NCBI RefSeq assembly: GCF_910589235.1
Contig: NC_060956.1
Coordinates: forward strand, 2,336,001-2,400,000
Direction: 5' to 3'
DNA length: 64,000 nucleotides
From: Vespa crabro
Lineage: Eukaryota; Arthropoda; Insecta; Hymenoptera; Vespidae
Positions 36,936 through 51,890 of this stretch are shown one piece after another. The notes below the pieces were generated by a model, which was not told the origin of the DNA, did no database searches, and saw only the letters and a program-made list of their open reading frames with translations. Position 1 is the stretch's first letter. Each line of letters starts with the position of its first letter. Both the position numbers and the translations under genes were made by a program.

Positions 36936-37244
36936 AACTTACCAGAAGATAAGATCTTTCAGTTAAATTAGGAAATGATGATGAAGATGACAAATAATAA
37001 ATTTTGGGATCATTGCCAAATTATTTTCCACTTAAACGTCGTTCTCTTCACTTCAATCAACAAGTTCTTCTTATTGATTATACGTGCATTATATATACGT
37101 ATGTACTTTCATATTTAGTAATCACTTCACACACATAGACACATACATATACACACACACACGCGCGCGCGCATATAATGCATATAATGTATTCTAACAT
37201 GTCATTTTAAAAAGAAATATTTTTTGGCTCGTATTCACAAACAC

Positions 37245-37304
<60 letters not shown>

Positions 37305-37411
37305 TTGGATCAGAGATAAGATTTTCAGCTATATCAGAGAGATAAAGAAAATGAAGGATAATAAATAATAGATTTTTGTATAATTGCCAAATTATTTTCC
37401 ACTTTAACGTC
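36785..37411. repeat. Diverged tandem duplication with expanded AT core
   Basis: Two copies (36785-37040 and 37187-37411) share, in order: TATTCTAAYATGT, ATTTTTTGGCTC, an (AT)n tract, GATAAGAT-TTCAG, and CCAAATTATTTTCCACTT followed by AACGTC. Each AT tract is 45-60 bases and was probably expanded independently. It is not a recognised transposon. Confidence 0.8.
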
Positions 37412-37976
37412 ACATTTTAACCCCTCTTTAAATCTTCAATAAAAGAAATATTTCCTTTTTCGTCGATATTGAATGTTCGAGATTTCGTTTCATTCTACGA
37501 GTATAGATATGAATCAGAGATCGTAAGAGGAAGAAAATGAGTCACGGTCTGGACCACGGTAGCTTCGCGTTCATGACGTAATTGATAATAGATAATAGAC
37601 TTGAAGGAGATCACGAGAAATCTAATATAAGTTTTGAGTATTCGAATATTAAGGACATGAGAAAATTGAAAAAGGATGTGGGCATACTTCGTTCCGTCTA
37701 ACTTTTTCTTCTATGTTGGCTATTTTTTTTGTTCTTTGATTCTTTTGATAGAGGAAATCCATGCTTAATTTTTGTAGATTTGGAATAGAGATTTTGTAGA
37801 TTTGTAGATTTATTTTTTTTGAAATAGAGATTTTGTAGATTTGGAATAAGATTGGAATAAAGATAAAGTTTTCTTTCCAATTTTTCAATAAAATTATCGA
37901 CACTTTATAATTGAAAAATATAATAAAAATAATATTTTTATATGCCATGTCATTACATACATATTAACATGTTTCC

Positions 37977-38214
37977 ACAGGGCGAGCCAAAAGTTTTTAG
38001 GTGATTTTAAAAAAATCAATTATTCTTTTTCGCAACTTTTTAGATTAGTCTTTCTTCTTTCTTTTTCTTCCGATACTTCAAATTACAAGTTTAGCTTGTA
38101 AAATTGTAAATTTAATCACAAGCTTAAAAAGTTTCGAAAAGAACTAATTATTTTTTTTTCTTTCTTTCTTTTTTTTTTTTTTTAATCACTTTAGGAACTA
38201 TTGATATACCCTGT
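37977..38214. mobile_element. Degenerate foldback/MITE-like element
   Basis: Imperfect inverted repeats of about 65 bases start with ACAGGG on both sides. They share TTTTTAGGTGATT against TTCCTAAAGTGATT, AATCAATTATTCTTTTTCG against AATAATTAGTTCTTTTCG, and AACTTTTTA near the centre. One arm has a poly-T expansion. No coding capacity and no clear target duplication are seen. Confidence 0.5.
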
Positions 38215-41048
38215 ATTTTGTTAAAATGTTGTCGTTGAAAAGAAAAGAAAAAAGAATTTATTAAAATTATTTCTTTTTATATTATTCGTCTGGTGTTTTT
38301 TTTTTCTTTTCTTTTTTTTTTTTTAATATATATTCGTTCCTTGTGGCTCGTATTAAATCAGTATACCGTTCGATTAATTGCCAGACCGAAGAAGATCGAA
38401 CGCGTTTGAATTTGCTCTAAATAAAGACACACCGTATATTTGGAGCTTAAGACGAAACAGACGGTCGAACTTTCATAAAGGAGTTTCGATTCACGAGTCT
38501 GTTCGAGAAGTTTATTGATCGATTTCTCTTCTAATGTTTGTTATCCAATTGACTTTACAGTATTCTTATTTTCGAATGGTTCCTATCGGATCTATTTCAT
38601 AGACGTATACGTTCAAATATACTTACGTATGTATGTGTTTATAAGTAAGTAAGTATTCGTAAGTATAGTTCGAATTACTTACGTATATATATATATGTGT
38701 GTGTATGTATATGTATATATATATATATGTATATATATTATATCGTTTACGTTTATAGACTTTAAAATATTTTGAAATATGCAAATAAAATATGTGGAAT
38801 ATGAAGATTTAATATATAGATTTATGTAGAAATATAAAAATATATGAAAAATTATGATATAAAATATGTAATAAAATAATAATGATTATTGAGGACATTA
38901 CTTCTTTTATATTGTCTATACGAATTATGTAAAATACTGCTGTTTCAACTCATAACATTCAACCTGAAGGAGTGCTTTCTCAAATATTTTTTTAACCGCG
39001 GACATCAAATTATTTACCAACGAAAAAAGGAGACGCACCTTTTCTGAAATTATGTTTAATCCATATATCGTACTATGTATTCTTTAATGATATTTGGATA
39101 AAAGAATATTTATGATTTTTAAACAGTTTTTATCATGAAAGCAGCTGTATTTATCGCTTAATTCTTTTTTTTTTTTTTTTTTTTTTTTTTCCCCTTTAAC
39201 TTTGTATCCGATCATACTAATCGTATATTTGAACTGATAAAATTAGTAATAGTTACGTAATTTGGTTTGTCTAATTCTTTGCTGGAAAGTTAACGTTGTT
39301 TCATTATTCCCATCTTTTTTTTTTTTTCTTTCTATCTTTTTCTCTATTGAAAAATTCACATTTAATTTTCTAGATGTTAGATATTTAAGTATTGAGCATT
39401 ATTAAAATATTAAGCATTGCTAATTTTGTAGTAATTGTTCAAATAATTTTTTTGAAAGTATTAACTCGCATATCCTATTAGAAAATCGTGTCATATTTCA
39501 TTATCAAAATTTCGTCAAGTCATATTTATAGAACGATATGACGCTTTATACGCGTCATTGTGAAATTCGTTCGACATCGTAAAAAGCAACGTTTATTTCG
39601 ACATTAGTAAATTGTCCTGCAATACTTTCTATTTGAATTTCGTTGTTGTGACTAAGAATATCTCAATTATTTTGTCAATTGTGATTTTTTTTTACTCTAC
39701 AACGAATCTTTTTTATCACATATTTTACATTACACAGAATCTCGATCTTTCACAAATTTTTTTTATCTTTCATATCATCGATTCAATATTTATGTATTAT
39801 ATTGATTTCACAATACTTTGCTAAATTTAATTGTAAAAAACCAGAAATTGATATAAAATATGTTTTTGTTTATATTGTCTATGATATGAATAATCAAAAA
39901 AAAAAAGAAAAAAGAAAAAAAAAAGAAGCAATGTTTTTATTTTTGTCTATAACAGTGATAATGCAAAATAAGTAAGAACAACAATTTTTTTTAGATATAC
40001 GTATTTTTTTTTTGTGCCTATCTAGAGCATATATCGAATTTTGTTTTGCGTTGTGTATGAAGTATGCGAATAATTGGAAAGAAAAAGAAGGATAAAAACA
40101 AATTCTTTTTTTTTTTTTTTGTTTGTATTAATGATAATACGAAATGAATTTAAAAAAAGAAATACGTAGTATACACATACATATGTACATTGCGAAACGA
40201 TTATTATTCACGATTAAAAATGATCCAAATGAAATTTATCTCCTGACATTTATAAAACGCATTCGCTGTTATATACGTATTGTCGTTCGTCTGTTGAACA
40301 GAAAAAGAGAGGAAAGAGAAGAAAAGAGAGGGCGGGAGGTGAGAGGGTGAGACAGGTAGGAGATGGGGGAACGAAAAGAGAAAAAGACCGCAAAACAGCG
40401 ATTAACGTCAATCTTTGGAGTGTTAAAAAAAAAAAACAAAAAAAAAAAAAAAGAAAAAAGAAAAAATGCAGCACATGTCGAATACAGTTGAAATAGATTC
40501 GATGATTCGCGAGCACGAAAATGTCGGATGTTTCATGAGTTCATCGCGATTACGTCATTTTTATCCGATTAGAAGAATTATGTTGCGGTGCCAGTTCATT
40601 TTCCGTGTGTGTTCGTGAATGTTGAAAAAGATTAGTCTCGATTATGATATAACATAAGAAACCAAAAAAACAAAAAAAAAACGTAAAGAGGAAAAGAAGA
40701 TTCTAATTGATCATGTGCATATATATCTTGAATTATTATTATTAAAATATTTAAACGAATTATATTAAGTGTTTCAATAATCAAATATTACTATGATATA
40801 CTGTTCAGTGAACCAATACCATCAGAGTACTGTTCCGAGATAAATAATATCATACATTGTTTACCCAATACGATATTTTCTCTGTGATGCCAGTGTCGAA
40901 TGAATTTATCGTACAATAATTATTATAGATCAGTAGTTTCTAGAATTTTCTTATCTGTTCTATTATCGTGCATTATTTTTTTACTTCCATCTCTTTTTTT
41001 CTTCTTTTCCTTTTTTTTCTCTTGTTTCCCTCATTAGATTAATATTTT

Positions 41049-41050
<2 letters not shown>

Positions 41051-41145
<95 letters not shown>

Positions 41146-41155
41146 TTTTCTCTCT
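41051..41155. repeat. Long (CT)n microsatellite
   Basis: About 100 bases of CT dinucleotides with two short interruptions. Confidence 0.95.
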
Positions 41156-41999
41156 ACGGAGATAATATTGTGATAAGGTTTTGAAATTATCGCGGGAATG
41201 GTCAATTTTATTTCATTTATTTTTTCATTATTGAAAATTTTGAATAGAAAGGAATGAATGAAAATTATTGATTTTTTTTTAAAGAAATGTAATGTTTCTT
41301 ATATATGTGTATGGGTACGTGCGCGCACACACACTCACACATACACGTATAGATCTCTTATATACAGGATGAATCAATGGTGTTTTTAAGAATCAATTTT
41401 TCAGATAGTTTTTTTTTTCTTTTTTTCTTTTTTTTTCCCCTTTTTTTTTTAATAATAATAATAATAATAATTTCTTTTTCTATCAGATTATAAAACTTAT
41501 GATTTGAAAAGAAATGAAAGGAAAAAAAAAAAATTATTACCGACGAATCAACGTCGACGTATATTTTCATGCGAAATAAATTTGCTATCCATGAATTATT
41601 TTCCCTCCTATCTGTGGAAAATAATCGATTAAGAACTTGTAAGGTACATATTACGTATGTACGAAGTTCAATTTAGTAAAAAAAGAGGTTAAACGAGTCT
41701 AATGTTATTTGTCATTTTTCTTTGTTTCCTTTTTCCTCCTAAAATAGTTTACTAAAGAGTTTAGTTTAATAAAAATTTAGTTTAAGAAAACATTGTTAAA
41801 AGTTACAATCGTTACGAGAGTTACAAATTTTCTACGCAATTCTTTTCTTTTTTTTTCTTTTCTTTCTTTCTTTCTTCTTCAAATATTTATAAAAAGAACT
41901 TTGTTCGTAAAGCAAATGTTATTTTTTTAATTCTTCGATCAAAGTCGACGATTCTTATTTTTCATATATTATTTCTTTTTGTCCATTGTTTTCTCTATG

Positions 42000-42030
<31 letters not shown>

Positions 42031-43380
42031 ATATACTATTCATAAGATTTGTATGAAGTTTCGCGTATACGAATAATTTCCTTGAGAAATAAATCATGTA
42101 AATTACAATCATTAATCTCTATCAAGGATATCTATTCAATCCGTGATTATATAAACAATGAATAATATTAATTAAAATTCGCCATTTTATTAGTCATTTG
42201 ATTGATCAATAACACAAACACAATTTTGATATCCTTCGATTTAATATTTATTAAGACTTCGTTCGTATCAGTTAACTTTGGCCTATATCTGTCTCTTATC
42301 TGTCACACATACATACACAAGTGTGCATACATATACGCACAACACTATGGATTATAGGTCAATAAGATTATGTACGGTCAATCGCTTGTGCTCTTGTTCT
42401 TACCTAGGCAAGCATAACTATGTCAGTAACCTGTTGCCGACGAGATACATGTTTATATGTATGTATATATATATATAATAAACCCGTGTTCGTGTGTGTG
42501 TGTGTGTTATGTATGTATATATATATACACATATATGTATGTATACATACATATCTACTACGATTTCGTTAGGACCGAAATAAACGTGAAGTTGGAAAAC
42601 AGAATCAGAAACTAATTGCAATGTTATTGCTGTTGTCGTCGTCGTTGTTGTTGTTATTGTTGTTGTTGTTGTTGTTATAGTAATTTGAGATAAATTATAA
42701 AAAAAAAAAGTCAAAAGTATGATCGAGAAAGATAATTCAAGGATTACGCCTGTCTATGCATACCTAATGGTTTTATATGTTGCATGGTTTTATATTATGC
42801 AATTAAGCTTCGTAAAAAATAAAAAAACAAATTTATAGAAATTTAAATTGGAAATGAACTTCGATCGTGTATTTTTGTATTATTCGATTATAAAGTAAAA
42901 TTAGTTTTACGTACGAAATTTTATATGTATGTTATATAAACCGATTCTCTCGTAAGTTTCCAAATGATATTAAAAGTTAATTATTCTCTTTCGAGACTTG
43001 TTAGGTTCGTAGTTGGATAAGTAATTTTACAAGTTAGGGTTGTAGTTTTTTAATTTTTGCTGTATAAAAAGAAAAGTAAAATGTTGTCTAAATAATAGTA
43101 AATGTAGTAAAAGTTTCAAGATAAAGTAGGCAATTGATTTTTAAAATCGTACATTAACATTTCCGGCTCATTATGTGTCTGTCTTGTATTAATCTATCAT
43201 TTATACTTCTTTACGATATTTCTTTTTTTATTGTTTTTATTTTCTACTCTTTTTGTTTTCTTCTTCTTCTTTTTCTTTTTTTTTTTTTTTTTCTTTTCAA
43301 AGCTTCATCCGTTGTCATTATGATCCGCCCTTGAAGGATAATTAGATAATCGATAGAACGATACATACATAGTTTCAAGC

Positions 43381-43426
<46 letters not shown>

Positions 43427-43731
43427 TCGGTTAGGAGATTAAAAAAAATATATATGCATAGACTGGTCATATCTTCGTTAATTACTTTAATTACATAAAC
43501 GTCCTTTATTGTGACTCGTTTTTTTCTTCTTATTCTGTTTTTTTTTCTTTTTTTTTTTCCATTATTTTTAAACAAAAAACTATAAGAAGAAATAAAGTGT
43601 ACAAAAACAAAAAAAAGAAATAAATAAATAAAAAATAAAAAAAAATAAAGCCACCACGAAAAAAAAAATGTTCTTGTATGTTCATCTATTTGTACGAATT
43701 CATCCATCGATTACGAGAGAATGAGTCAAAA

Positions 43732-43774
43732 TGAAACGAAACGAAACGAAACGAAACGAAATGAAACGAAACGA
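43732..43774. repeat. (GAAAC)n pentanucleotide repeat
   Basis: About eight copies of the five-base unit, one with a C-to-T change. Confidence 0.85.
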
Positions 43775-44053
43775 GAAGAACAACGAGAAATAGGTCTTTC
43801 GAGCTTCGAGAGATTCTTTATCGATCGATTTAACGAATACAATGGAAACGTTTCACGGTAGAGAAGATTCAAGGGTTTAACCTTAATAGCATCTCGATTC
43901 TTTTTTTATTTTCTTATTTTTTTTTTTCTTTTTCTTTCTTTTTCTTTTTCTTTCTTTTCCTTGTTCGATACGCATTAAAGGTCTTTGTATATTTAATATA
44001 ATCATGTGAAAACTCTCGTGAAATTGACTGAAAGGAAAAAAAAGAGAGAGAGC

Positions 44054-44098
<45 letters not shown>

Positions 44099-44264
44099 TT
44101 CCTTTTATTTATACTTGCCATTCGGTTACATATTATATATGTATGTATATATCTATCTATGCATGCATGCATGTACATCCACGTTGAGTGATATCACGTT
44201 TGTATAAGTAACACGTTTGACAATTTTATGTGTACACAAAATAATATGTGTGTGTGTTTGTATA

Positions 44265-44296
<32 letters not shown>

Positions 44297-44451
44297 TATA
44301 TACATTCTATATAGTTCAAGGCACGATCTTTGCTTCTCGCGAATAACTTAAGCGTTCAGAGCACGTTATAATCGTTCACTGATAAAATTCGTTTCTACGC
44401 TAGCACCGCTGCAAGTTCACGTGATTGATATGCTCTTTATCAGGCTTTAGC

Positions 44452-44574
<123 letters not shown>

Positions 44575-44971
44575 ACCGTGTATGATTAGCCATCCTTTCC
44601 TTATTTTTCTTAATCGTTCTAAGCGGAACACACATCTTTCTTTGTTCGTTCGTAAATAAGTAGACAATAGTGAATATTTGTTGTGTTACGAAGTGTATTC
44701 CTATTCTTTTGTTTTTTTCTTCTCTTTAATAGCCCTTCCCTCTTTGTTTCTCAAAAAAAAAAAAAGAAAAAAAAGAAAAAAAAAAACGAGAGATTTAGTT
44801 TGTGTCGGTAAATAGCAATTCCGTGGTAATTATCAGATGATAGTGACAAGTGTTGGTGATGACAAGTAGTAATGGTGCGAAATTTGACGCTCAAATCGAA
44901 CTTTTTACATTTGTTTATTTCTCTTTTTCTTTTTTTTTCTTTTTGGAATTCATATTTCACGTATTATCAAT

Positions 44972-45019
<48 letters not shown>

Positions 45020-45515
45020 TTTATTTTATTTAAAATAACAATATGTTTCTGTGAAAATAAATAGCACAAAATGTCGAAATGATTTTTAATTGAATTAAAA
45101 TCTAAGGATAATCATTAAATATATATGTTATAGCGATAACGGCAAAATCTTTTACGATGGCAATCATTCTTGTTAAGATAATAGAAATAAGATTCTAGAA
45201 GAGAGATAAAATTTTAACTTGATGATTGCTCGAAGGATGTAACTTGAGTTTCTTACGGTCGATGCGGTTGGCAAATATAACGCAAATAGCCTTTTCCTGC
45301 TTGTTACTCGCGACGAAACGTGGATCTTTTCTATCGGTTTATCATTTTTTTTTCTTTATTTAAATTAATTATTAATATTAAAATTAAAATTAAAATAAAG
45401 TTTTATCTTTTTCTTTGTTTAAATTAAAACTAACAATTATTTATTCATGATACGATTATTATTTAAGCGTCGAATGACATAATCTTAATCCTTTCTTTTT
45501 GCTCAATGATGATAC

Positions 45516-45599
<84 letters not shown>
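45516..45599. repeat. (TAA)n trinucleotide repeat
   Basis: About 28 uninterrupted TAA units. Poly-Ile or poly-Asn open frames read from it are artefacts. Confidence 0.95.
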
Positions 45600-45600
<1 letters not shown>

Positions 45601-46232
45601 GATGAAAATAAATAAAGTGAAAATCATCGTAATGATTATTATTGATGGGTTCATCCACCTGGTATGCAGTTATATAATATTTTTAATTTTCTTCACGTGT
45701 GACCATCGTCCTTTATTCGAGAAATATGTATATATATTCTTAGTGCTCTCTCATAAAGGGAGAGAGGAGCAGAGAGAGAGAGAGAGAGAGAGAAAGTCGC
45801 ATATCTATGTCGCATTGAGAAGTATGGAGTTTCAAAGACGATGCTGAGTTCTCGTTATGCGAGATTTATCGAGGTCGAGACACGTGACATTTTTTTTCCC
45901 ATATTTTTCTTCTTCTTTTTCTTCTTCTTCTTCAGCTTCTTCTTTTTTCTTTTCTATTTTAAAGTGGAACTGTACTTAAATATAAATTAATTGTTTCCTT
46001 TTCTTTTCTTAATATAATGATTGCTCGAAGGATAAACGTTTTACGAGTATTTCACAAATCTTTCATTAGAATTTAAACGAAGGAAAATATTTGAAAGAAA
46101 AAGATTCTTTACGAACGAACGATTGGTATAAAAGATTTTTCGTAAGAATTCGTCTACTCGTTAATTTTCGCAAATATGGCGAAATAAATGGTTGAGAATA
46201 CTAATATCATCTGCCATCGACAATTATAATTA

Positions 46233-46233
<1 letters not shown>

Positions 46234-46300
<67 letters not shown>
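46234..46300. repeat. (CT)n microsatellite
   Basis: Almost uninterrupted CT run of about 65 bases. Confidence 0.95.
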
Positions 46301-46304
<4 letters not shown>

Positions 46305-46902
46305 TTCTCTCTTCCATTCTTTCATGTAACGAAAAATTATATGACGTAATAACATTCATATTACATACGACAATGTAACAACGTATGTAATAAAGTAATA
46401 TCATACATACATATTATACGTGTGAGCAGGAAACTTTACGGTTGAATTCGATCGATCAGCTATGTTGTTAGGCTTAAAAATTAATGCATTTCCCGCGAAT
46501 CTATAGTATTGTGTGTGTGTGTGTGTGTGTATGTATATATGTACATATGTAATCATATATGTATATATGATAGTTATTGAACGCGATATTGTGGTTGAAT
46601 TAAATTAGATTCTTTAGAGCTACCCATAGTAAATTTTCGTTACGTTACATCGTGTTAATGGAAGATACCAGTAATCAATATTCGTTTTGTTAAAAGACTA
46701 TTATAATAATTGACATAAGAGAAAGACATAAGATGTTTCATTTGATAATATAAATAAACGATACGTTCGATTTAATGCTCGTGTCGTTCTTTTGATATTA
46801 AAAAGGGGATAAAGAATTCGTCTTTACGAGAAAAAGAAAAAGATAGATAGATAGAAAGGAAGAAAGAAAAAACAAAAGTTAAAATCAAAAAAAAAAAAGA
46901 AA

Positions 46903-46933
<31 letters not shown>

Positions 46934-47090
46934 AAAAGAGAAAAAAGAAAAAAAGAAAGAAAGTAAGAAAATCAACCGAACATGCATATTAAAAGTAAAA
47001 TTGAAGTGCGAATAAATAAAAAAGAAAAAAAAAAAATAGAAGAGAAAGAAAAAGAAAAATCCTTGATAGTTCTATTTCTTTTCCTTTAGG

Positions 47091-49122
47091 ATGGTATTGG
47101 ACCCCAAGGTCACAAGTCTACATAGCGATTACGGAAGTTTCGATCGACCATTGGGAGGTGGGGAGGGTCACGAGAGGGACGTGGAGGCGGCGGTTGATGG
47201 GAGTAGCAGCGGGATGGCACAATCGAGTGATATTTATCAAAGGCAACCTCTCTTACCTGGTGCACCAACTAAGAACAAGGACAAGTGGTCCGGGGTGGCT
47301 TCCGGTTCGGATTATTACGAGGACGACGAGGAGGAGAAAATCGACGGTCTTGGACGTCATCCAGGAATAACGAATGGACCAGGAAGCGGCGTCATTAAAA
47401 TCGACATACCGGCGCCGCTTCGCGAGGAACCACGATTTCCCAAAGAAAAATGGAAAACTTTTCTCGGTAATTACTTGATTCAAGATTAAAAGAATTATCT
47501 CGTTATCATTAAAGAAAGAAAGAGAAGGAGAGGGAGAGGGAGAGAGAGAGAGAGAGAGAGAGAGAATCTCTTTTGTGAAAATTAAAACGATTGATTATTT
47601 ATAAAGTAATTATTTACTTTATGTTAAAACATTGTCACAAAGCTATGCATTAATATCGAGAATTTAATTAATTAGACTAAACTCGAATAAGAATAATAAA
47701 CTGCAAGAGAAATAAAAAAAAAAAAAAAAAAAAAAATGTTTTACATTTAAATTTATTAAGTTTTCATTTTTTAAAGTCACGCTCATTATTAGGTCACTTT
47801 ACTTTTATTATTTTCTCACAGTTTCATCAGTTCATATTACTTTAAATTATCTGCGATTATTCTTCATTTTTCAATTTTCTTCTTCTCATAGCTTTCCTGT
47901 TCATGGTCGTGAACTTCATACTGACCACGGCCTCACTCGCGATGGTTCACGAACGTGTTCCAGATCGGAATACTTATGGCCCGTTACCAGACATTGTACT
48001 GGATAATATTACTGCCCAAGATTGGACACTTAATGTTTCGGAAGTTCTCATTATGATAATGTCCAACTCGGCAATGGTTTTCATTATTTTTCACAAACAT
48101 AGGTAAGTTTTAATGTTTAACATAAAAATTTATATATTATCGATGAACAAATTTATTAATTATGATGGCTTTTTTTATATATATATATATATATATATAG
48201 ATTTATCGTCATCAGACGGATATTCCTTTTGATGGGTCTGCTGTATATGATGAGGAGTATCACGATGTATGTGACAGTTTTGCCAGTCGCAAGTAAAACA
48301 TATTTCTGTAGTCCAAAGGCAAATAACACAAGTCCTCTTCTGGTTACGAAAAGAGTACTACAGCTTATCTCTGGTTTTGGTTTGTCGATTAATGGCAAAC
48401 ACACTTATTGCGGAGATTACATTTACAGCGGTCACACGGTTGTACTTGTACTTAGTTACCTGATTATTAAAGAGTGTATGTAATTAAAAAAAAATTATTA
48501 ATATTATTAGAACTTATAGTAAAATTTATATTCGTTTTCTACGATATCGGTTTTGATAACAAGATAATATCTTTATCTTTTTTATATCCCTCGGATAATT
48601 AAATTATTTTATAATGACAATACTTACGTAGTATATTCAATGATAATAGTTAATTCTTACGTAAGTATATTTTTTTCTTTACAGATTCCCCTAGAAGATG
48701 TCAACCGATTCATTGGTTGGGTGGTCTTACGGTTTTTGTTGGTATAATTATGGTATTGGTAGCTCATGGACATTATACGGTGGATGTCCTTATAGCATAT
48801 TATTTAACTACACGTTTATGGTACATATACCATACGTTAGCAAATAATCCTTATTTGAAGGTACGTTGATTAATTAATCATTTGATTTATTATCATAAAC
48901 TGTCTACATTTGTCTAAAAGCTTTTTAATTATTATTTCCCCCCCTTTTTTTTTTCTTTTTACACAGCAAAACGGACCAAATAATTTTCTGGCCCGACTCT
49001 GGTGGTATCCTATATTCAAATATTTTGAGAAAAACGTGGGTGGTACAGTGCCACGACAATACAATTGGCCTTTGCCTTGGCCTCGAAGATTTCTTGCCAA
49101 GCATCCTAATCGAGACAGTTAA
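47091..49122 (+). CDS. Sphingomyelin synthase (phosphatidylcholine:ceramide cholinephosphotransferase)
   Basis: Polytopic Golgi/plasma-membrane enzyme that moves phosphocholine from phosphatidylcholine to ceramide. Exons 47091-47466, 47892-48102, 48201-48475, 48685-48860 and 48967-49122 give 397 aa. Residues 1-120 are a soluble Gly/Asp/Glu-rich N-terminus with no SAM domain, so it is SMS2-like rather than SMS1- or SMSr-like. About six membrane helices follow from residue 126. The catalytic set of the LPP-like family is complete: CGDYIYSGHT (His274) and AHGHYTVDV (His317, Asp321), with the spacing known from human SMS1. KEYSPRRCQPIHW and FEKNVGGTVPRQYNWPLPWP are family hallmarks. Exon 1 starts one base after an acceptor, so the 5' untranslated region is split. 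Whether it makes sphingomyelin or ceramide phosphoethanolamine cannot be read from sequence. Confidence 0.93.
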
Positions 49123-49261
49123 TATCTGCCCAGGCTCCAAGATAGAGACTGATAAGTAATGAAATCCTTCCTGACTATATGCTATATGTATATGTATATA
49201 CGTGTGTGAGCGCGTGCGCGTACGTGTATGCGCGTTTGTGTGTGTATATATACATAAGTAC

Positions 49262-49265
<4 letters not shown>

Positions 49266-49317
<52 letters not shown>
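49266..49317. repeat. (TA)n microsatellite
   Basis: Uninterrupted TA dinucleotides just downstream of the sphingomyelin synthase stop codon. Confidence 0.95.
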
Positions 49318-49321
<4 letters not shown>

Positions 49322-49530
49322 GCATAGAGTTATACATATATATATACATATACATTTGTACCTAAGCTTATTCTTATGAAAATGAAGCTTGGGTGAAAGG
49401 GAAGTGTCCATTATATGCGAATTTTTGCGAATTATACCCTTTTATTGTGGATTTTAAAGGGTCATCACAAAAGTTTGCATCAATGTTCAATTTGTTATAC
49501 CGCGAGTGCGGGCCAAAACTGTATCGTCGC

Positions 49531-49592
<62 letters not shown>
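49531..49592. repeat. (TA)n microsatellite
   Basis: Uninterrupted run of about 60 bases. Confidence 0.95.
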
Positions 49593-49600
<8 letters not shown>

Positions 49601-49838
49601 TGCAGTTTACTCAATCGCGTCGCAATTCACGCTTTACCTGATTTTCATGAAGAAGAACTCTAGCGTATATCCTATGTAAAGAAGAATAATAATAGCTTAT
49701 CTATACGATGCTTTGCGCGAAGTTTTAGAAAGAATTAGTACGATTGGGAGGGAGGGGTTCACGGGGTGGGAGGGGCAAGGGAAGATAATATTTCGTCGAT
49801 AATATAATTGAAGAGATCTGAACGCACACACCGATATT

Positions 49839-49844
<6 letters not shown>

Positions 49845-49918
<74 letters not shown>
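49845..49918. repeat. (TA)n microsatellite
   Basis: Uninterrupted run of about 74 bases, followed by a CATA/CA-type repeat at 49936-49982. Confidence 0.95.
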
Positions 49919-49921
<3 letters not shown>

Positions 49922-50303
49922 TTATTTGGAGCATATACATACATACATACATACACACATACATACATACATACACACACACAGACATAAGCGAGAACGA
50001 AGCATAGTTTAATTAATGTAAAATTGAAACTCGACTTTTTGAATTAGAACTTTTTTTTGTTTATCTCTTCCTTTTTCTTTTTATTTCTTTCTTTCTTCCT
50101 TTTTTTTTTCTTTTTTTTTCCTTTTCTTTATTTTTTTTTTTTTTCTTTTTGTAATCCTATTCTTTGTTTCTTCTAACAATACAAAACCTTCCTCCAATCG
50201 AAATATTTTCTTATTATATCTCTTGATCATTATACTTCCAATATATGCAACCTGCCCTACGACTTATTCCGGCGAAAAACGATCCAGCAATAAATTTATA
50301 TTG

Positions 50304-50305
<2 letters not shown>

Positions 50306-50346
<41 letters not shown>
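50306..50346. repeat. (AT)n microsatellite
   Basis: Uninterrupted AT dinucleotides. Confidence 0.9.
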
Positions 50347-50349
<3 letters not shown>

Positions 50350-51727
50350 TATAACAAACAGACACACACAACTAAATCCCTTAAATTTCATTTAACGAAT
50401 ATTCCTCGAAATTGTTTTTTCACGGACAGCCTTGAAAGGAGATAGATTTAATAAAAGAAAGAAAAAAAAAAAAAAAAAAAAAAAAACAAGAAAAAAAGAA
50501 CAATTAAAATAAAAGAAAAATAGGAAGAAAGAAAATTTAGTTCCCTACCCTGTAATAGAGGCGATCGTGCAATTTCGTGGGACCAAAGAAGAATGTTTTA
50601 AAGAGTAATGTGTTAGTTCCATATTATATCTGAAAGATAATACAAAGTATATATACTTTATTAATAGGAAAAAAAATATTAAAAAAAAAAAAAAAAAAAA
50701 AAAGAAAGAAAGAAAGAAAGAAAAAAGAAATGAATCAATCAATGAATATTTAATGTTATTCTTATGACATACAAGAATTTCTAATTAGTACAATTTGAAA
50801 AAAAAAAAGAAAAAAAAACGAAAAAAAAAAAGTTACCCAAGTTTATATTTGTCAATATAGAACAACTTAAAAATGCATTCATTTTAATTTGATTTCTATT
50901 CTTTTCTTTCTTTTTTCTTATTTTTTTTTTTTTGTTTCTTTCTTTTTTTCTTTTTCTTTCTTTACGACCGTCTCCTAATCTTAACTTCTCTCAAGACTGG
51001 TATAACAAAGAAAAGATTATTCGTTAGAATAGAATATAAATAATAATGCTTAAAAAATAATATGAAGAAAGTATGTAACACTTGTATAATGATTTTCTCA
51101 TTAACGTTTCTTTTTCTTCTTTTTTTTCTTTTCTTTTTTTTTTTTTTTTTTTTTTTTTTAATAAACTTTTGACTATTTACACACAACTTGGCAAATTAAA
51201 ATAAGAAAGTAGATTGCAGAATTCGTGATTCTTCGGAATAAGATCGTTAGAATTTCGTAAATACATATGTGTATATACATATATACATATATGCATACAG
51301 ACATATACGTGATAGTGATGAATATAATTAATAAAGAACGGATACATGTATGTATAAATTAAGACGATTTTAAGGATCATCCATCATATACGATCGGAAT
51401 GTCATTTCATCAAAAAGAATCCTATTTGTGATTTCTTAATAACAAAATGGTTGCATGGGTTTTACAAATATTTTCTATTATTTCAATTTAATTTCAAATC
51501 TCATTTCTAGCGTGTCGTATACATCCACACGGAAGAAAAAAAAAGCATTTCCTTTAAATTCTTGCCTTCTTTTTTTACTTTGATAACTTTACATTCATTT
51601 TCACAAATATATATATATATATATATATTACATATTCGAGATATTAATACATGCGTTTATAATATCATTGATGTATACATATGTAATTTAATTATGAAAA
51701 GCAAACGTGCGAACTTCTGCGAATCTC

Positions 51728-51754
51728 TATTATTATTATTACTATTACTATTAC

Positions 51755-51787
<33 letters not shown>

Positions 51788-51810
51788 CATTATTATTATC
51801 ATCATCATCA

Positions 51811-51890
<80 letters not shown>

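Noticed and set aside
45506..45847. Poly-Ile open frame
   Set aside because: Translation of a TAA/ATA trinucleotide repeat and a GA repeat.
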